Shown here: in pieces, positions 45,058-54,825 of the stretch
Layout of the letters: each line of letters opens with the position of its first letter
Numbering within the stretch: the stretch's first letter is position 1
Origin: Paenibacillus monticola
GTDB lineage: Bacteria; Bacillota; Bacilli; Paenibacillales; Paenibacillaceae
Direction of reading: 5' to 3'
Assembly: GCF_009664975.1 (NCBI RefSeq)
Contig: NZ_WJXB01000011.1
Location: forward strand, 186,001-250,000
DNA: 64,000 nt
The notes under the pieces: generated by a model
What the model saw: only the letters and a program-made list of their open reading frames with translations
Told to the model about the DNA's origin: nothing
The model's database searches: none
Translations under genes and position numbers: made by a program

Positions 45058-45150
45058 GTGTAAACCTCCTGAAAGTTTTGTGAGCATCAGCTTCTACGAG
45101 TAGCTTCGTACAAAACTGGCATCGGAAGCATAAGCTTATGTTTTGTGGCT

Positions 45151-45987
45151 CTATCCCTTCAGGGAACCGGCCGTCATCTGCATAAACGATTTGTTGGCAA
45201 AGATATAGGCCACAAGGATTGGTAAAATAGACAAGCAGGCTCCGGCCATCATATAATGCGTCTGGGATGCGGCTGAAATGCCGTATTTCAGGTTCGCAAG
45301 TCCTACGGTCAAGGTCTGCAGCTCCGGCTTGGTCATTGTGAATACCAGCGGCAGCAAATACTCATTCCAGGCCCCGCGGAAAGTGAATAATGCACCTACT
45401 CCAAGACCAGGCCCGAGCAGCGGAAGAATAATCCTCCAGAAGGTCCGTCCCAAGGAGCTGCCATCGATCTTCGCGGCCTCATCAAGATCTTTGGGAATGC
45501 CTTTCATAAAGCTCACCAATATGAAAAAGATGGAAGCATGGGCGGAAATCAGAATCAGTATGACGCCCCATAACGAGCTGTGCAAATTCAGTTTGACCAT
45601 TAGGTCGAACTGTGGACGCAGCACAACAGCCCCTACGGCGACAAACATGGTGAATGCCTGCATGCTGACGTATATTTTTTTGCCGATAAAATCCATGCGA
45701 TCTACTACATAAGCCGCCATAGAAGATACTAATAATGTGCCTACAACTGCCGACAAGGCGACGATAAGACTGTTCATGGTATACGTAGAGAAGTTGGCAA
45801 TCCGCCATGCTTCCGAATAGTTGGAAAAGTGCCACTTGCTTGGCAGGAAGGTTGCTCCCGTCGTCAGTTCAACGTTTGTCTTGAAGGAACCGAGGATCGT
45901 AATGACGACTGGAACCAAGGTCACCAGGCCAAAGATTAATAAAAAGGCCCATAAAACGGTATTTCCCAGTATGTTTTTTATTTTCAT
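45151..45987 (-). CDS. CUT1 ABC permease (MalG type)
   Basis: 278 residues, six helices. EAA loop DEAAKIDGSSLGRTFWRIILPLLGPGL; tail FMQMTAGSLKG. GAGGAG precedes the ATG; 13 nt after its partner permease. Confidence 0.93.
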   Translation of the reverse strand: MKIKNILGNTVLWAFLLIFGLVTLVPVVITILGSFKTNVELTTGATFLPSKWHFSNYSEAWRIANFSTYTMNSLIVALSAVVGTLLVSSMAAYVVDRMDFIGKKIYVSMQAFTMFVAVGAVVLRPQFDLMVKLNLHSSLWGVILILISAHASIFFILVSFMKGIPKDLDEAAKIDGSSLGRTFWRIILPLLGPGLGVGALFTFRGAWNEYLLPLVFTMTKPELQTLTVGLANLKYGISAASQTHYMMAGACLSILPILVAYIFANKSFMQMTAGSLKG

Positions 45988-46000
45988 CTCATGTCTCTCC

Positions 46001-46903
46001 TCAATCGATCCGATTCATTCGTTTGGATGCATAGAAATAAAGAAGTGAAATCATCCCTACGATTAGTGCAGAAACGAACGCGACCGCACTGCCATATCCA
46101 AACTCCTGCACTTGAGTCGCTGAGCCCCCTCCGAGTGGAAAGAACAATTTATACAAGTAGAGAAACATCACTTCTGTCTTGCCGGCCGGCCCACCCTCTG
46201 TTAATACCATGATGCTCTCATAGCCCTTGAGCGCTGTAATAATAGCGAGCATAATAACCATTTGCATCACAGGTCCAAGCATGGGGAGGGTAATATAGCG
46301 GAATTGTTGAACTTTATTGGCTCCATCCAGTGCAGAGCTCTCGTAAACATCCTCAGGAATATTCTGCAGCCCAGCCAGAAAGAGCAGCATATAGTTGCCG
46401 ACGGCTCCCCATACCGCAACTAGAATCACGGTAAGCATCGCGTGCTTCGGCCCCAGCCAGTCAATGCCGGAGGATGTAATATTAAATTTGATTAGAAACT
46501 GATTTAGAATTCCGTTATACGAATTGAAGATGGTGAAAAAGACCACAGCCATAACGGCTGTACTAATGACTGTAGGCATAAAAAAGACTGCCCGGAGCAA
46601 ATGTTTTCCCTTGAGTCCACGGTTAAGGATCGCCGCCAGCAGCAAGGAAAGTGGAATGGAAAGCAATAGTTTCCCTCCCGCATAGACAAACGTGTTAACA
46701 ACAGAGTCCCAAAACTGGATATCTTGCAAAATGCGGGTGAAATTGTCCAAGCCGATAAAACGAGCGGTTCCATACCCTTTATAGTTGTAGAACATATAGC
46801 GGAACGCCCAGGCAATCGGGTAAATCCCTAGAACCAGTGTCAGAAAAGCGCTGGGAAACAAATAGCTGTAGGCAAAGGCCGCGTTCTTGGTTTTGTTGTT
46901 CAT
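46001..46903 (-). CDS. CUT1 ABC permease (MalF type)
   Basis: 300 residues, six helices. EAA loop YESSALDGANKVQQFRYITLPM; ends ASKRMNRID. Pairs with the MalG-type permease; substrate delivered by the lipoprotein at 46990-48363. Confidence 0.93.
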   Translation of the reverse strand: MNNKTKNAAFAYSYLFPSAFLTLVLGIYPIAWAFRYMFYNYKGYGTARFIGLDNFTRILQDIQFWDSVVNTFVYAGGKLLLSIPLSLLLAAILNRGLKGKHLLRAVFFMPTVISTAVMAVVFFTIFNSYNGILNQFLIKFNITSSGIDWLGPKHAMLTVILVAVWGAVGNYMLLFLAGLQNIPEDVYESSALDGANKVQQFRYITLPMLGPVMQMVIMLAIITALKGYESIMVLTEGGPAGKTEVMFLYLYKLFFPLGGGSATQVQEFGYGSAVAFVSALIVGMISLLYFYASKRMNRID

Positions 46904-46942
46904 GTTCTCTCTCTAGGCTCCTTTCCTATCTTTTAAAAAATA

Positions 46943-46976
46943 GATAAGTTAGGGGGAATAACTCCCCCTCTTATCC
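46943..46976 (-). terminator. hairpin between binding-protein and permease genes
   Basis: AGGGGGA (46951-46957) and TCCCCCT (46963-46969) form a perfect stem, extended by outer GATAAG / CTTATC. It resembles the 9608-9631 hairpin in position and probably adjusts the receptor-to-permease ratio. Confidence 0.55.
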
Positions 46977-46989
46977 TTTATCTCTAATT

Positions 46990-48363
46990 TTATTTGGCGA
47001 ATTTACCAGCAAGTGCCGCCGGATCAAAGCCTGGGTCCGGTTTGGCTACTAAACCGTCATTAGTGATCGCATCATCCAAAGCTGAGTTGTAGCGTTTATT
47101 CAGATCAGTGATGACTGCACCCAAATCTCCGCCGTTGAGCATATATTTAAAGAACGCGTCATCAGACTTCATTCCTTCTGGTGCTACTATTGGATACACC
47201 GGCCATACGCCATCATATTTATTGGGCAGGAAGCCTTCAATGCCATTCACTTCAGGCACCTTGGCTACAGCACTGATGGAAGGAACCATGGAGATACCAA
47301 AGCCTTTTTCCTGATACGCGGTCAGAATTGAATCGCCGTACATATATTCCATGAACTTCCACGCAGCGTCTTTATGCTTTGATTTCGCGCTTAGTGCCAG
47401 CCATTGTCCACCTAGAAAGCCGGAAGCACCTTTGGCATTGCCGTCAATTGTTGGAGCAGGAGCTGCAGCCCAATCAATCTTGGCAGGGAACTGCGTACTG
47501 TACACGCCGGGTTCGGAGGAGTAGCTCAGATACATCCCGATCTTACCTTCGGCAAATTGCGCCCGCAGCGGGTCAATATCCAGCGATTCTACACCCGGAA
47601 GCATGCTGCCGTCATCCTTGATTTGCTTGAAAGCTTCGATAATTGACTTGAAGCCAGTAAAGTCAAAGCGGGCCGTCTTGAAATCGTAACCAAAGCCGCC
47701 GAAGCCGCTCATTTCAGCAATTACCCGTGCAGAGCGGCCAAGCGCACTTGCAGGATTCTTGAAATTCTGTGCGAAGCCGTAAGCACCATCGGCTTTTCCG
47801 GCAACAGTCAGCTTTTTCGCGATATCCACGAGTTCCTGCAAGGTTGTAGGTGGAGCTGTTACCCCTGCTTTGGCAAACAGGTCTTTGTTGTAGATCAGGC
47901 GCATGGTCGTACCATAGTTTGGCAGGCTGTAACGTTTGCCGTCAAAGGTATTCAGATCAGCCATCTCCGGAAACTTTGCTTTCAATTCATCTGATAAGTA
48001 CTCATCGATCGGAGCCAGATATTCTTTTTTATAGAAGGTGCCAATGGTGTTCTCTTTCACCCGGATAACGTCCGGTGAGTCTGCTGTTTGAAAGGACAGA
48101 TCAAGCGCAGTGTCGAAATCATCACCCTTCACAACCAGCTCCACCTCAATACCATCGGTGTTCGTCTCGTTGAACTCGGCAACCTTCTCCTTAATGAATT
48201 CAGCATCATGGCGGTCACCCGTCCAATAGCTGATCTTGGTTTTCTCTCCTGTTGTTGCTGCAGTTGCACCCTCGGAATTATTATTCGAGTTCGAATTGCC
48301 GCATGCTGCCAGGCTTAATGCTAGTACAATGCTTAATGAAGTTAGAAGTAGCTGTTTCTTCAT
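46990..48363 (-). CDS. extracellular sugar-binding lipoprotein (maltose-type ABC importer)
   Basis: 457 residues, lipobox SLAAC (C21), Asn/Ser-rich tether, family 1 solute-binding fold (YWTGDRHDAEFIKEKVAEFN). Shorter than the LplA-type receptors elsewhere in the window. First gene of the operon receptor - MalF - MalG - GH130 - GH106 relic. Probably induced through the YesM/YesN pair directly upstream. Confidence 0.93.
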   Translation of the reverse strand: MKKQLLLTSLSIVLALSLAACGNSNSNNNSEGATAATTGEKTKISYWTGDRHDAEFIKEKVAEFNETNTDGIEVELVVKGDDFDTALDLSFQTADSPDVIRVKENTIGTFYKKEYLAPIDEYLSDELKAKFPEMADLNTFDGKRYSLPNYGTTMRLIYNKDLFAKAGVTAPPTTLQELVDIAKKLTVAGKADGAYGFAQNFKNPASALGRSARVIAEMSGFGGFGYDFKTARFDFTGFKSIIEAFKQIKDDGSMLPGVESLDIDPLRAQFAEGKIGMYLSYSSEPGVYSTQFPAKIDWAAAPAPTIDGNAKGASGFLGGQWLALSAKSKHKDAAWKFMEYMYGDSILTAYQEKGFGISMVPSISAVAKVPEVNGIEGFLPNKYDGVWPVYPIVAPEGMKSDDAFFKYMLNGGDLGAVITDLNKRYNSALDDAITNDGLVAKPDPGFDPAALAGKFAK

Positions 48364-48479
48364 TTCTGGTTAGCCCCCTTTTATATGACTGCTGATTACC
48401 TTACAACTTGATTATAGGGCAGACCCTTGAGCGGCATAATGCGGGTAAGCCCACATTAAGGGCAGATTTCTGCTGAACT

Positions 48480-48510
48480 ATTGCGTGAAGCATATAAATT
48501 CTTATATTTA
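48480..48510 (+). repeat. family B repeat, right-end fragment
   Basis: TTGCGTGAAGCATATAAATTC and the following TTATATTTA match the A/T-rich end of 17627-17728. The hairpin half is absent. Confidence 0.6.
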
Positions 48511-48555
48511 GAAAAACAGGGATAAACCCCAGCTCATTGCCGGTGTTCATCCCTG
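48511..48555 (-). terminator. intrinsic terminator after the yesN-type gene
   Basis: Minus-strand stem CAGGGATGAACACC / GGGGTTTATCCCTG, followed by TTTTTC. Confidence 0.82.
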
Positions 48556-48593
48556 TATGGATTCCTAGAATTATTGGCGGTAACCAGCAAGCT

Positions 48594-50216
48594 TCAGCCC
48601 TTGCCCAAATAAGATATTTTAAACTCTGAAGGCGTCATGTTCGTATGTTTCTTGAATACATCACTGAAATAGCGCCTATGCTCATAGCCCAGCTCCATGG
48701 CGATTTCCTGCACCTGAAGCCCTTCGATCAGCATCGACTTGGCCTTCTCCATCTTCTCATGCATCACAAATTGCTGAAAAGAGGTGCCGAGCACCTTCTT
48801 GAACAGGTTCGAAAAGTAACCTTGACTGAGGTTGATCTGCTTTGCAACCTGCTCCAGAGACAAGCTCGTATGCAGATTATCGCAAATATACGCTTTGGCT
48901 TGATGAATAATCTTGGTAGATTCAATAGACCGATCCTCTTCAATCCAGCGGCAGCCCTCCGCACACAAATCGCCGAGCAGGCCTCGAATCTCCTGCAGTG
49001 AAGGATGCGCGCGGATCTTCAGCAGATTCACCCGTTGCTCCAAAGGCTCCACCTTCTCATACGGGAACAGCTCCAGCATGACCCGACAGATCTTGAACGA
49101 CAGCTCATACCCAATGTTCTCCACATACTGCGGCTCCGGCAGTGGGTCGAGCTCTAGCAGTTCATCGAAGATCCCCTGCAGCACAAGCTGACTCTTCTCC
49201 CGATTTCCCGAGCGCAGCGCGAACAGGAATTCCTGCTCTGTCGTAGCAGAATAACTGCTCGCCGCTCTTGGCTTGTTGAGGATATTGGTATAGCTATAAA
49301 CAGCGTTCCCGTCCGTATAGAAATGATACGCCAGCGCACTAAGCGATTGTCCGTAGGCAGCAGCCAGTTCTTGAATGGTTGACACACAAAGACTCATACC
49401 AATCGAGATTGTATTGCGGGAATAGCGGCTGACATTAGAGCAGCACGCTTCGGTAATTTGTTCAGCAAGCTCCGGGTCAGACCCATTAATAATACAGACA
49501 TAACGATTCGTTGCTTCCCGAAAAACAATTCCTGTCGTCCAAGCAGCAATCGTCTCCTCCAATATATTTTGCAGACTGAACCGGACCAATTCGATCTCCT
49601 GAACCGGCTGAGTCTGATACTTCTCGGCAAAATGATCGATCTCCGCGATAAAGACAATAAAGTCCTGCTGGGCCAGCGGAATGCCAAGATATTCCCAGCG
49701 TGACTTTGCGCTGAGCTCTGTGGTCTGGTGCTGCATCAGGAAGGTTAAATACTCCTGCCGCAGAATCGGCAGGCTTTCTTTGATCTTTCCTTCCATCGCT
49801 TTGAGCTTCTCCTGCTCCTGGCGCTCCTGCAGACAGACTTGCTTCGCCTTCAGCACCACATTCACGATTTCCTCGAGGGAGAATGGCTTTTTGACAAAAT
49901 CTATAGCTCCTAAACGTATAGCCTGCTGGGCATAGGAGAACTCCGAATAGGCACTCAAAATAATGATTTTGCACGAGGGCGCAAACTCAAGAATGGCTTG
50001 GGTCATGGCCAGCCCGTCCATACGGGGCATGCGAATATCAGTAAGCACGATATCAGGCAGCGTCTGCCGAATAACTTGCAGCCCTTCCTCCCCGTCAAGT
50101 GCAGTAGCTACCACCTCAATTCCATGTTCAGCCCAGTGTGGCTTGCGCGAGATCATATCCACTACACTTTTAATATCATCAATGACGCATAATTTAATAG
50201 GTTTAAAAGCTTCCAT
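48594..50216 (-). CDS. two-component response regulator, YesN-type (receiver + AraC)
   Basis: 540 residues. CheY-like receiver (phospho-acceptor D60 in IVLTDIRMPRMDG, Lys in FVKKPFS), middle coiled-coil/helical region, and AraC DNA-binding domain in the last 100 residues (LSLEQVAKQINLSQGYFSNLFK; MELGYEHRRYFSDVFKKH). The start has GGAGGAGA upstream and overlaps the kinase gene by 14 nt, so the pair is coupled. It likely activates the importer operon that follows. Confidence 0.95.
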   Translation of the reverse strand: MEAFKPIKLCVIDDIKSVVDMISRKPHWAEHGIEVVATALDGEEGLQVIRQTLPDIVLTDIRMPRMDGLAMTQAILEFAPSCKIIILSAYSEFSYAQQAIRLGAIDFVKKPFSLEEIVNVVLKAKQVCLQERQEQEKLKAMEGKIKESLPILRQEYLTFLMQHQTTELSAKSRWEYLGIPLAQQDFIVFIAEIDHFAEKYQTQPVQEIELVRFSLQNILEETIAAWTTGIVFREATNRYVCIINGSDPELAEQITEACCSNVSRYSRNTISIGMSLCVSTIQELAAAYGQSLSALAYHFYTDGNAVYSYTNILNKPRAASSYSATTEQEFLFALRSGNREKSQLVLQGIFDELLELDPLPEPQYVENIGYELSFKICRVMLELFPYEKVEPLEQRVNLLKIRAHPSLQEIRGLLGDLCAEGCRWIEEDRSIESTKIIHQAKAYICDNLHTSLSLEQVAKQINLSQGYFSNLFKKVLGTSFQQFVMHEKMEKAKSMLIEGLQVQEIAMELGYEHRRYFSDVFKKHTNMTPSEFKISYLGKG

Positions 50217-52029
50217 GGGTTCCGTCTCCTCCTTCCTGCATGTGTATTAGCGGTATCCATAAATCGGTGCGGGAACCGTCTTCACTGGACAACTCCATCC
50301 GGGCAGTGTCGCCATAATAAAGCTGCAGCCGGTGCCGAATGTTGACCAGGGCGTAACCTTTTTTGGAAATCGTCTGCTGAACCATCCCTTGTTCGACCTT
50401 CTGCAAGTCCATTCCCTTACCGTTATCCTCTACAACAATGTGCAGCATTGCTTGTTCCTGCGAGACCCGGACAGTAATGAGGCCTCCCGATCTACGATCT
50501 GTGAAGCCATGCTGAATACTGTTTTCTACAAGGGGTTGGAGCAGTATTTTGGGGATATATAGTTTCAACAGCTCTTCATCTTCGATAAACACCTTGTATT
50601 CAAACAGATCCTCATAGCATTTTTGCTGAATGGCGCAATATTGCTGCACATGTGACAGCTCATCCTCCAAGGGAATCAGATCCTTGCCGCCGCTTAAACC
50701 CAGCTGGAACATCTGGGACAAGGCCAGAATCATCTCATTCACATCATCGTTCTCCCCCAGCACCGATTTGCAATAGATAGTGTTCAGGGTATTGTACAGA
50801 AAATGGGGCTCCATCTGCGCAGTCAAAGCGCGAATCTCCGCATGCCGTTTGCCCTCTTCATTAGTTCTTACATCTTCAATCAGGTTCTTGATCTCTTCCA
50901 TCATCCGGTTGAATTGAAAACCAACCTGGGCGATCTCATCATTATATTTACTCTCAAAAGAAACGCTTAACTGATTCTCTTCTACCCTCCGCATAAGTCT
51001 GCTGAGCTTGAACAATGGCTTCAGCAGCACCGCCGTCAGTTTATTGGAGAAGAACCAGCTGGTCAGCAGAAAGACAACAATCACATAAATAATCGTCCTC
51101 TGAACTCCCTTCAGTTGCCCCAGGAGTTGCTCCTTGGACTGCATCCCCGCTAGAATCCAGGTTGGAGCAGCAGACGATTGTTTATAGTTGACCAGATAGT
51201 CCTCCCCATCAAACGGGTAAAAAAAGGTTCCCTGATTCCCGATGGTGCTGTCGTGCAGAAACTCCGGGTCCTGCGGCAGCTTCTGATGGAAGGGCCAGTT
51301 GGTCTGAACTACGGCTTCTCCGTCTGTATTCAGAATGAAATAGTTCCGGTTATTCTCGGAGGTGTTCTGGTTCAGTAAGGAGGTAATCTTGTTCTCCCTG
51401 ATGTTCACCACAATGAATACATTGGTAATCGGAGTGTTGTCATAAATTCCGCGTACTACAAAGGACAGCACGCGCTGATTGCCGGTGAAGAGCCGGTCGT
51501 AATGGCCTTTGGCCCAGTACCCGCCAGGACTTTTTTTACTGTTATCGTACAATTCCGAGCCATAAAATGAATTCTCCTGTGCCCGAACCTGTGTGGTTGA
51601 ATAGAAGTCCCCGATCGGTGTCGCGATAAGAACGTTCTCAATAGTTGGCTCATTAAAGGTCGCTTGCGAAAGTACATATTGCATCTCGGATAAATGCACA
51701 TAATAATTCGTCACATCATGGGCCTGCACATCAATCATCATTTGCCTGTAGGCATCACTCAACATCAGGGACTGCACAGTCATGGCTACATCATTCAGCC
51801 GGTAATCCAGCAGCTGCGTAGTCTTATCCACCGTTTCCTTACTGGTCTCAAAAGCATTATTCTGGATTTCCTTCCCGGCGATCCGGTAGGTCAAGGTTCC
51901 CATCGCACTGATTGATAGCGTTATCAAGACTATGAAGGAGAAGAGTACTCTTTGTTTGATGGACACTTGATAATACCTGTCGCAAAGCTTGGCCCAGATC
52001 AGACTGCACCCGTTTATGAGAGTCTTCAT
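50203..52029 (-). CDS. sensor histidine kinase, YesM-type
   Basis: 608 residues. TM1 (RVLFSFIVLITLSISAMG), extracellular sensor, TM2 (IIYVIVVFLLTSWFF), HAMP linker (LLKPLFKLSRLMRRVEEN), His-kinase motif with phospho-His in QMEPHFLYNTLNTI, and ATPase N and G boxes (LVENSIQHG, VVEDNGKGMD). Senses an extracellular glycan and phosphorylates the YesN-type partner. AAGGAG precedes the ATG. Confidence 0.95.
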   Translation of the reverse strand: MKTLINGCSLIWAKLCDRYYQVSIKQRVLFSFIVLITLSISAMGTLTYRIAGKEIQNNAFETSKETVDKTTQLLDYRLNDVAMTVQSLMLSDAYRQMMIDVQAHDVTNYYVHLSEMQYVLSQATFNEPTIENVLIATPIGDFYSTTQVRAQENSFYGSELYDNSKKSPGGYWAKGHYDRLFTGNQRVLSFVVRGIYDNTPITNVFIVVNIRENKITSLLNQNTSENNRNYFILNTDGEAVVQTNWPFHQKLPQDPEFLHDSTIGNQGTFFYPFDGEDYLVNYKQSSAAPTWILAGMQSKEQLLGQLKGVQRTIIYVIVVFLLTSWFFSNKLTAVLLKPLFKLSRLMRRVEENQLSVSFESKYNDEIAQVGFQFNRMMEEIKNLIEDVRTNEEGKRHAEIRALTAQMEPHFLYNTLNTIYCKSVLGENDDVNEMILALSQMFQLGLSGGKDLIPLEDELSHVQQYCAIQQKCYEDLFEYKVFIEDEELLKLYIPKILLQPLVENSIQHGFTDRRSGGLITVRVSQEQAMLHIVVEDNGKGMDLQKVEQGMVQQTISKKGYALVNIRHRLQLYYGDTARMELSSEDGSRTDLWIPLIHMQEGGDGTHGSF

Positions 52030-52156
52030 GGAATCTCCTTTTGTCGTTTAATATTTCATATTCCTATGTTACTCCACTTTCTTTTTTAGTCAACACGAAA
52101 GGATTTATATGTTGTTTTGTCTTTATTTCATACATATTTTATTTGTAGGCTAAGCA

Positions 52157-52202
52157 ATTAAAAAGCCGCAGCCCGCTTGAGAATCCAAGCGAACTGCGGC
52201 TT
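52157..52202 (-). terminator. intrinsic terminator of the fucose operon
   Basis: Minus-strand stem AGCCGCAGTTCGCTTG / CAAGCGGGCTGCGGCT followed by TTTTTAATT. Confidence 0.88.
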
Positions 52203-52229
52203 CACTCTTTTATGAGTTTTTTGAGTAAT

Positions 52230-52658
52230 CTAGGCCTTGATCACGCCTTTTTTGAGAATCACATTCCCGTATAATGCTTCTTCGCCAGTAACTATGATGG
52301 CATAACTCTGCTTGGAACGATTGTAGAAGTCGAAGCGCTCCTCATATTCAATCGTGGCTTCCTCATCATGCTTCGCGAGGATCGCTTCATAGGTAGACCA
52401 GATGACCGGCTCGGTAGGGTCTCCCGCAACCACAGACATAAATACCGCCTGATGGGGCGCATAATGGTCCAGTGGAAGCAGCTCCAAGATCGCATCCAAC
52501 AGCTGAGGGATACCTATCCCGTCATAACGAATTACTTTTGAATGCAGTGAGTGTCCTGGGTAATTGGCATCCGCTAGTACAAGCTCATCTCCATGGCCCA
52601 TTTCCATCAGGATGCGTACCAGCTCTGGAGATAAAATCTTGGGAATTTTCTTTAACAT
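52230..52658 (-). CDS. fucU: L-fucose mutarotase (RbsD/FucU family)
   Basis: 142 residues. Interconverts the anomers of L-fucose to feed the isomerase. HGDELVLADANYPGHS with the key His and the C-terminal YGNVILKKG are typical. AGGAG precedes the ATG. Last gene of fucI-kinase-fucA-fucU, 12 nt after fucA. Confidence 0.92.
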   Translation of the reverse strand: MLKKIPKILSPELVRILMEMGHGDELVLADANYPGHSLHSKVIRYDGIGIPQLLDAILELLPLDHYAPHQAVFMSVVAGDPTEPVIWSTYEAILAKHDEEATIEYEERFDFYNRSKQSYAIIVTGEEALYGNVILKKGVIKA

Positions 52659-52670
52659 AAGTTTCTCTCC

Positions 52671-53321
52671 TTACATGCCATAAAATGATCTTAAAGCCAC
52701 CAATTCTTCAATCCGATGCTGTGGCAGTTCACGTTCCCCGCCAATCATCCGGGTGATGAACGTCAGCTTAGCCGTGTATTCCAGTCTTTCCATGTTCATG
52801 TAGGCACCCATAACGTCCTTGCCCCAGGTAAGTGCACCGTGACTCTCCAGCAGAACAGCCGTTTTTTTACCTAAAAAAGGAACTATGGAGTCCGGTATTT
52901 CTTCTGTTGAAGGGGTACCATACACAGCCAAAGGAATGTCACCCATCGCAATTACTGACTCGGGCATCATCATCTTATCCAGTGACTCGCCCTTAATAGC
53001 AAAAGCTGTGGCATAAGGCGGATGCGCATGTACCACACCATTGATCTCCGGGAGTGCATTATAAATCTTGAGATGCATCTTCACTTCCGTAGAAGGGCGG
53101 TAGCCTTCGGCAGCTTCCAGAATTTCCCCCTGTAGATTTACCTTAACGAGCATATGCGGCTCCAGATATCCTTTGCTGACCCCGGTCGGGGAAGCAAGTA
53201 CTTCATTCTCTGACAACCGTGCCGAAATATTACCGTCATTTGCCGCAATAAAATCCTTGTTAAACAGGTTTTTGCCGATATCACAAATCTGTCGACGTAA
53301 TTGTTCCTCTTTAGTTTCCAT
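52671..53321 (-). CDS. fucA: L-fuculose-1-phosphate aldolase (class II)
   Basis: 216 residues from the ATG at 53321; AGGAG lies before it, inside the longer frame that opens at 53342. Splits L-fuculose-1-phosphate to dihydroxyacetone phosphate and L-lactaldehyde. Zn ligands HAHPPYA and ESHGALTWG; catalytic Glu in TEVKMHLKIY; GNISAR near the start. A related rhamnulose-phosphate specificity is possible, but the neighbours fucI and fucU favour fucose. No lactaldehyde dehydrogenase or reductase is visible nearby. Confidence 0.92.
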   Translation of the reverse strand: METKEEQLRRQICDIGKNLFNKDFIAANDGNISARLSENEVLASPTGVSKGYLEPHMLVKVNLQGEILEAAEGYRPSTEVKMHLKIYNALPEINGVVHAHPPYATAFAIKGESLDKMMMPESVIAMGDIPLAVYGTPSTEEIPDSIVPFLGKKTAVLLESHGALTWGKDVMGAYMNMERLEYTAKLTFITRMIGGERELPQHRIEELVALRSFYGM

Positions 53322-53357
53322 GTATGAAACTCTCCTCTTCACTATACCATCTATAAA

Positions 53358-54797
53358 CTATGAATGTTTTACAATTGCAGGATGATAGCTGACTGGCGTA
53401 TAAGATCGCGCGACAATATCTCTAAAGGCGGAAGCTTCAACAATGCCAATCGCAGCTAATTGAACAACGATATTGCCAATCGCACTTGCCTCGGCAGGTC
53501 CGGCCACAATTTCTCTGCCAGTGGCATTAGCTGTAAGCTGGCACAGCAATTCATTCTGAATGCCCCCGCCAACCATGTGGATTGTGCGGATTGTTGTTTC
53601 GGTTAAAGCCTCCAATTCATCAATAGTCTGGCTATACGACAATGCCAGGCTCTCCAATATAACTCGAATGATTTCAGCTTTTGTATGAGGCACTGGCTGA
53701 ACGGTCTTCACACAATATTCTCTAATCCGCTGGGGCATATTTCCTGGTGTACTGAAGATCGGATCGTTTGGGTCGATGATGGCTGGGGCTTGTGCAAGGG
53801 TTCCGGCAAGCTGCACCATTTCGCTATAGCTAACAGGCTCACCCGCTTCTGCCCAATTCCTATCACATTCCTGTAGAATCCACAGCCCCGTAATATTCTT
53901 CAGCAAACGGTTAGTGCTGCCAAAGCAGCGCTCATTGGTAAACCCGTACTCATAACTCTGATCCGTCACGACCGGCTCCAGCGTCTCCATCCCTACCAAA
54001 GACCAGGTACCGCAACTTATAAAAGCTGCCTCGCCTTTTCTGATATAAGGAATCGAGGCTACTGCGGAGGCCGTATCGTGGGAAGCTCCGGCGATTATGG
54101 TCATGGGGCCGATTCCAAGCTCAGCCTGTATTTCTGGGTCAACCAGCCCAATTACTGTGCCTGCGGAGACTCCTTCCGGGATTATAGCAGTCGGAATACC
54201 CAACCTGTTAAACACTTCTTCTGAAATCTCAGAAGAGGCAGCATCCAGCAGGCCGCTAGTGCTCCAAATCGTCTGCTCTGCCACGGCGATGCCTGAGAAC
54301 AGATAATGAAATAAATCGGGCATCATTAGTATTTTGCCCACCGTCTGTATAAGGTCAACATTTCCCTGAAGATCGGAGTACAACTGATAGACCGTATTAA
54401 TCAGACTCGGCTGGTTGCCTGTCAGCGCAAATTGCTCTCTTGGGGGCAGCAACGCCTCCATACTTGTGCTATTAGCTGCCATTCTCTGGTCCCTGTAATG
54501 ATGTGGGGAATAGAGCAGCTGTCCCTGTTTATCGAGAAAACCGTAATCAACTCCCCAGGTATCCACGCTTAGCGCCTGTAACTGCCCGAACATTCGGTGA
54601 GCTTTTTGGATACCCTGCTTCATTTCGTGGAACAGCTTTAGAACATCCCAGTATAATTGTCCGCGGATCTGCACTGGGATGTTGGCGAAACGATGAATCT
54701 CTTCCATGCGAAGGGTATCACCGTCGTAGATTCCTAACATGACTCTGCCCGAGCTAGCGCCGAGATCTATCGCCAACAGCTTTATCGTATCGTCCAT
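53358..54797 (-). CDS. fucK: FGGY-family kinase, probable L-fuculokinase (rhamnulokinase-like)
   Basis: About 479 residues from the ATG at 54797; the frame continues to 54932 into the isomerase gene. ATP-binding LLAIDLGASSGRVMLG, substrate segment VDTWGVDYGFLD with YRDQR, and ASHDTASAVA. The sequence style is that of rhamnulokinases, as in several fucose operons. In this context it phosphorylates L-fuculose. Gap to fucI is 28 nt. The ribosome site is weak (GCAGGTG), suggesting coupling to fucI translation. Confidence 0.88.
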   Translation of the reverse strand: MDDTIKLLAIDLGASSGRVMLGIYDGDTLRMEEIHRFANIPVQIRGQLYWDVLKLFHEMKQGIQKAHRMFGQLQALSVDTWGVDYGFLDKQGQLLYSPHHYRDQRMAANSTSMEALLPPREQFALTGNQPSLINTVYQLYSDLQGNVDLIQTVGKILMMPDLFHYLFSGIAVAEQTIWSTSGLLDAASSEISEEVFNRLGIPTAIIPEGVSAGTVIGLVDPEIQAELGIGPMTIIAGASHDTASAVASIPYIRKGEAAFISCGTWSLVGMETLEPVVTDQSYEYGFTNERCFGSTNRLLKNITGLWILQECDRNWAEAGEPVSYSEMVQLAGTLAQAPAIIDPNDPIFSTPGNMPQRIREYCVKTVQPVPHTKAEIIRVILESLALSYSQTIDELEALTETTIRTIHMVGGGIQNELLCQLTANATGREIVAGPAEASAIGNIVVQLAAIGIVEASAFRDIVARSYTPVSYHPAIVKHS

Positions 54798-54825
54798 TTT
54801 TTGTACACCTGCTTCGCCAAAGGAT

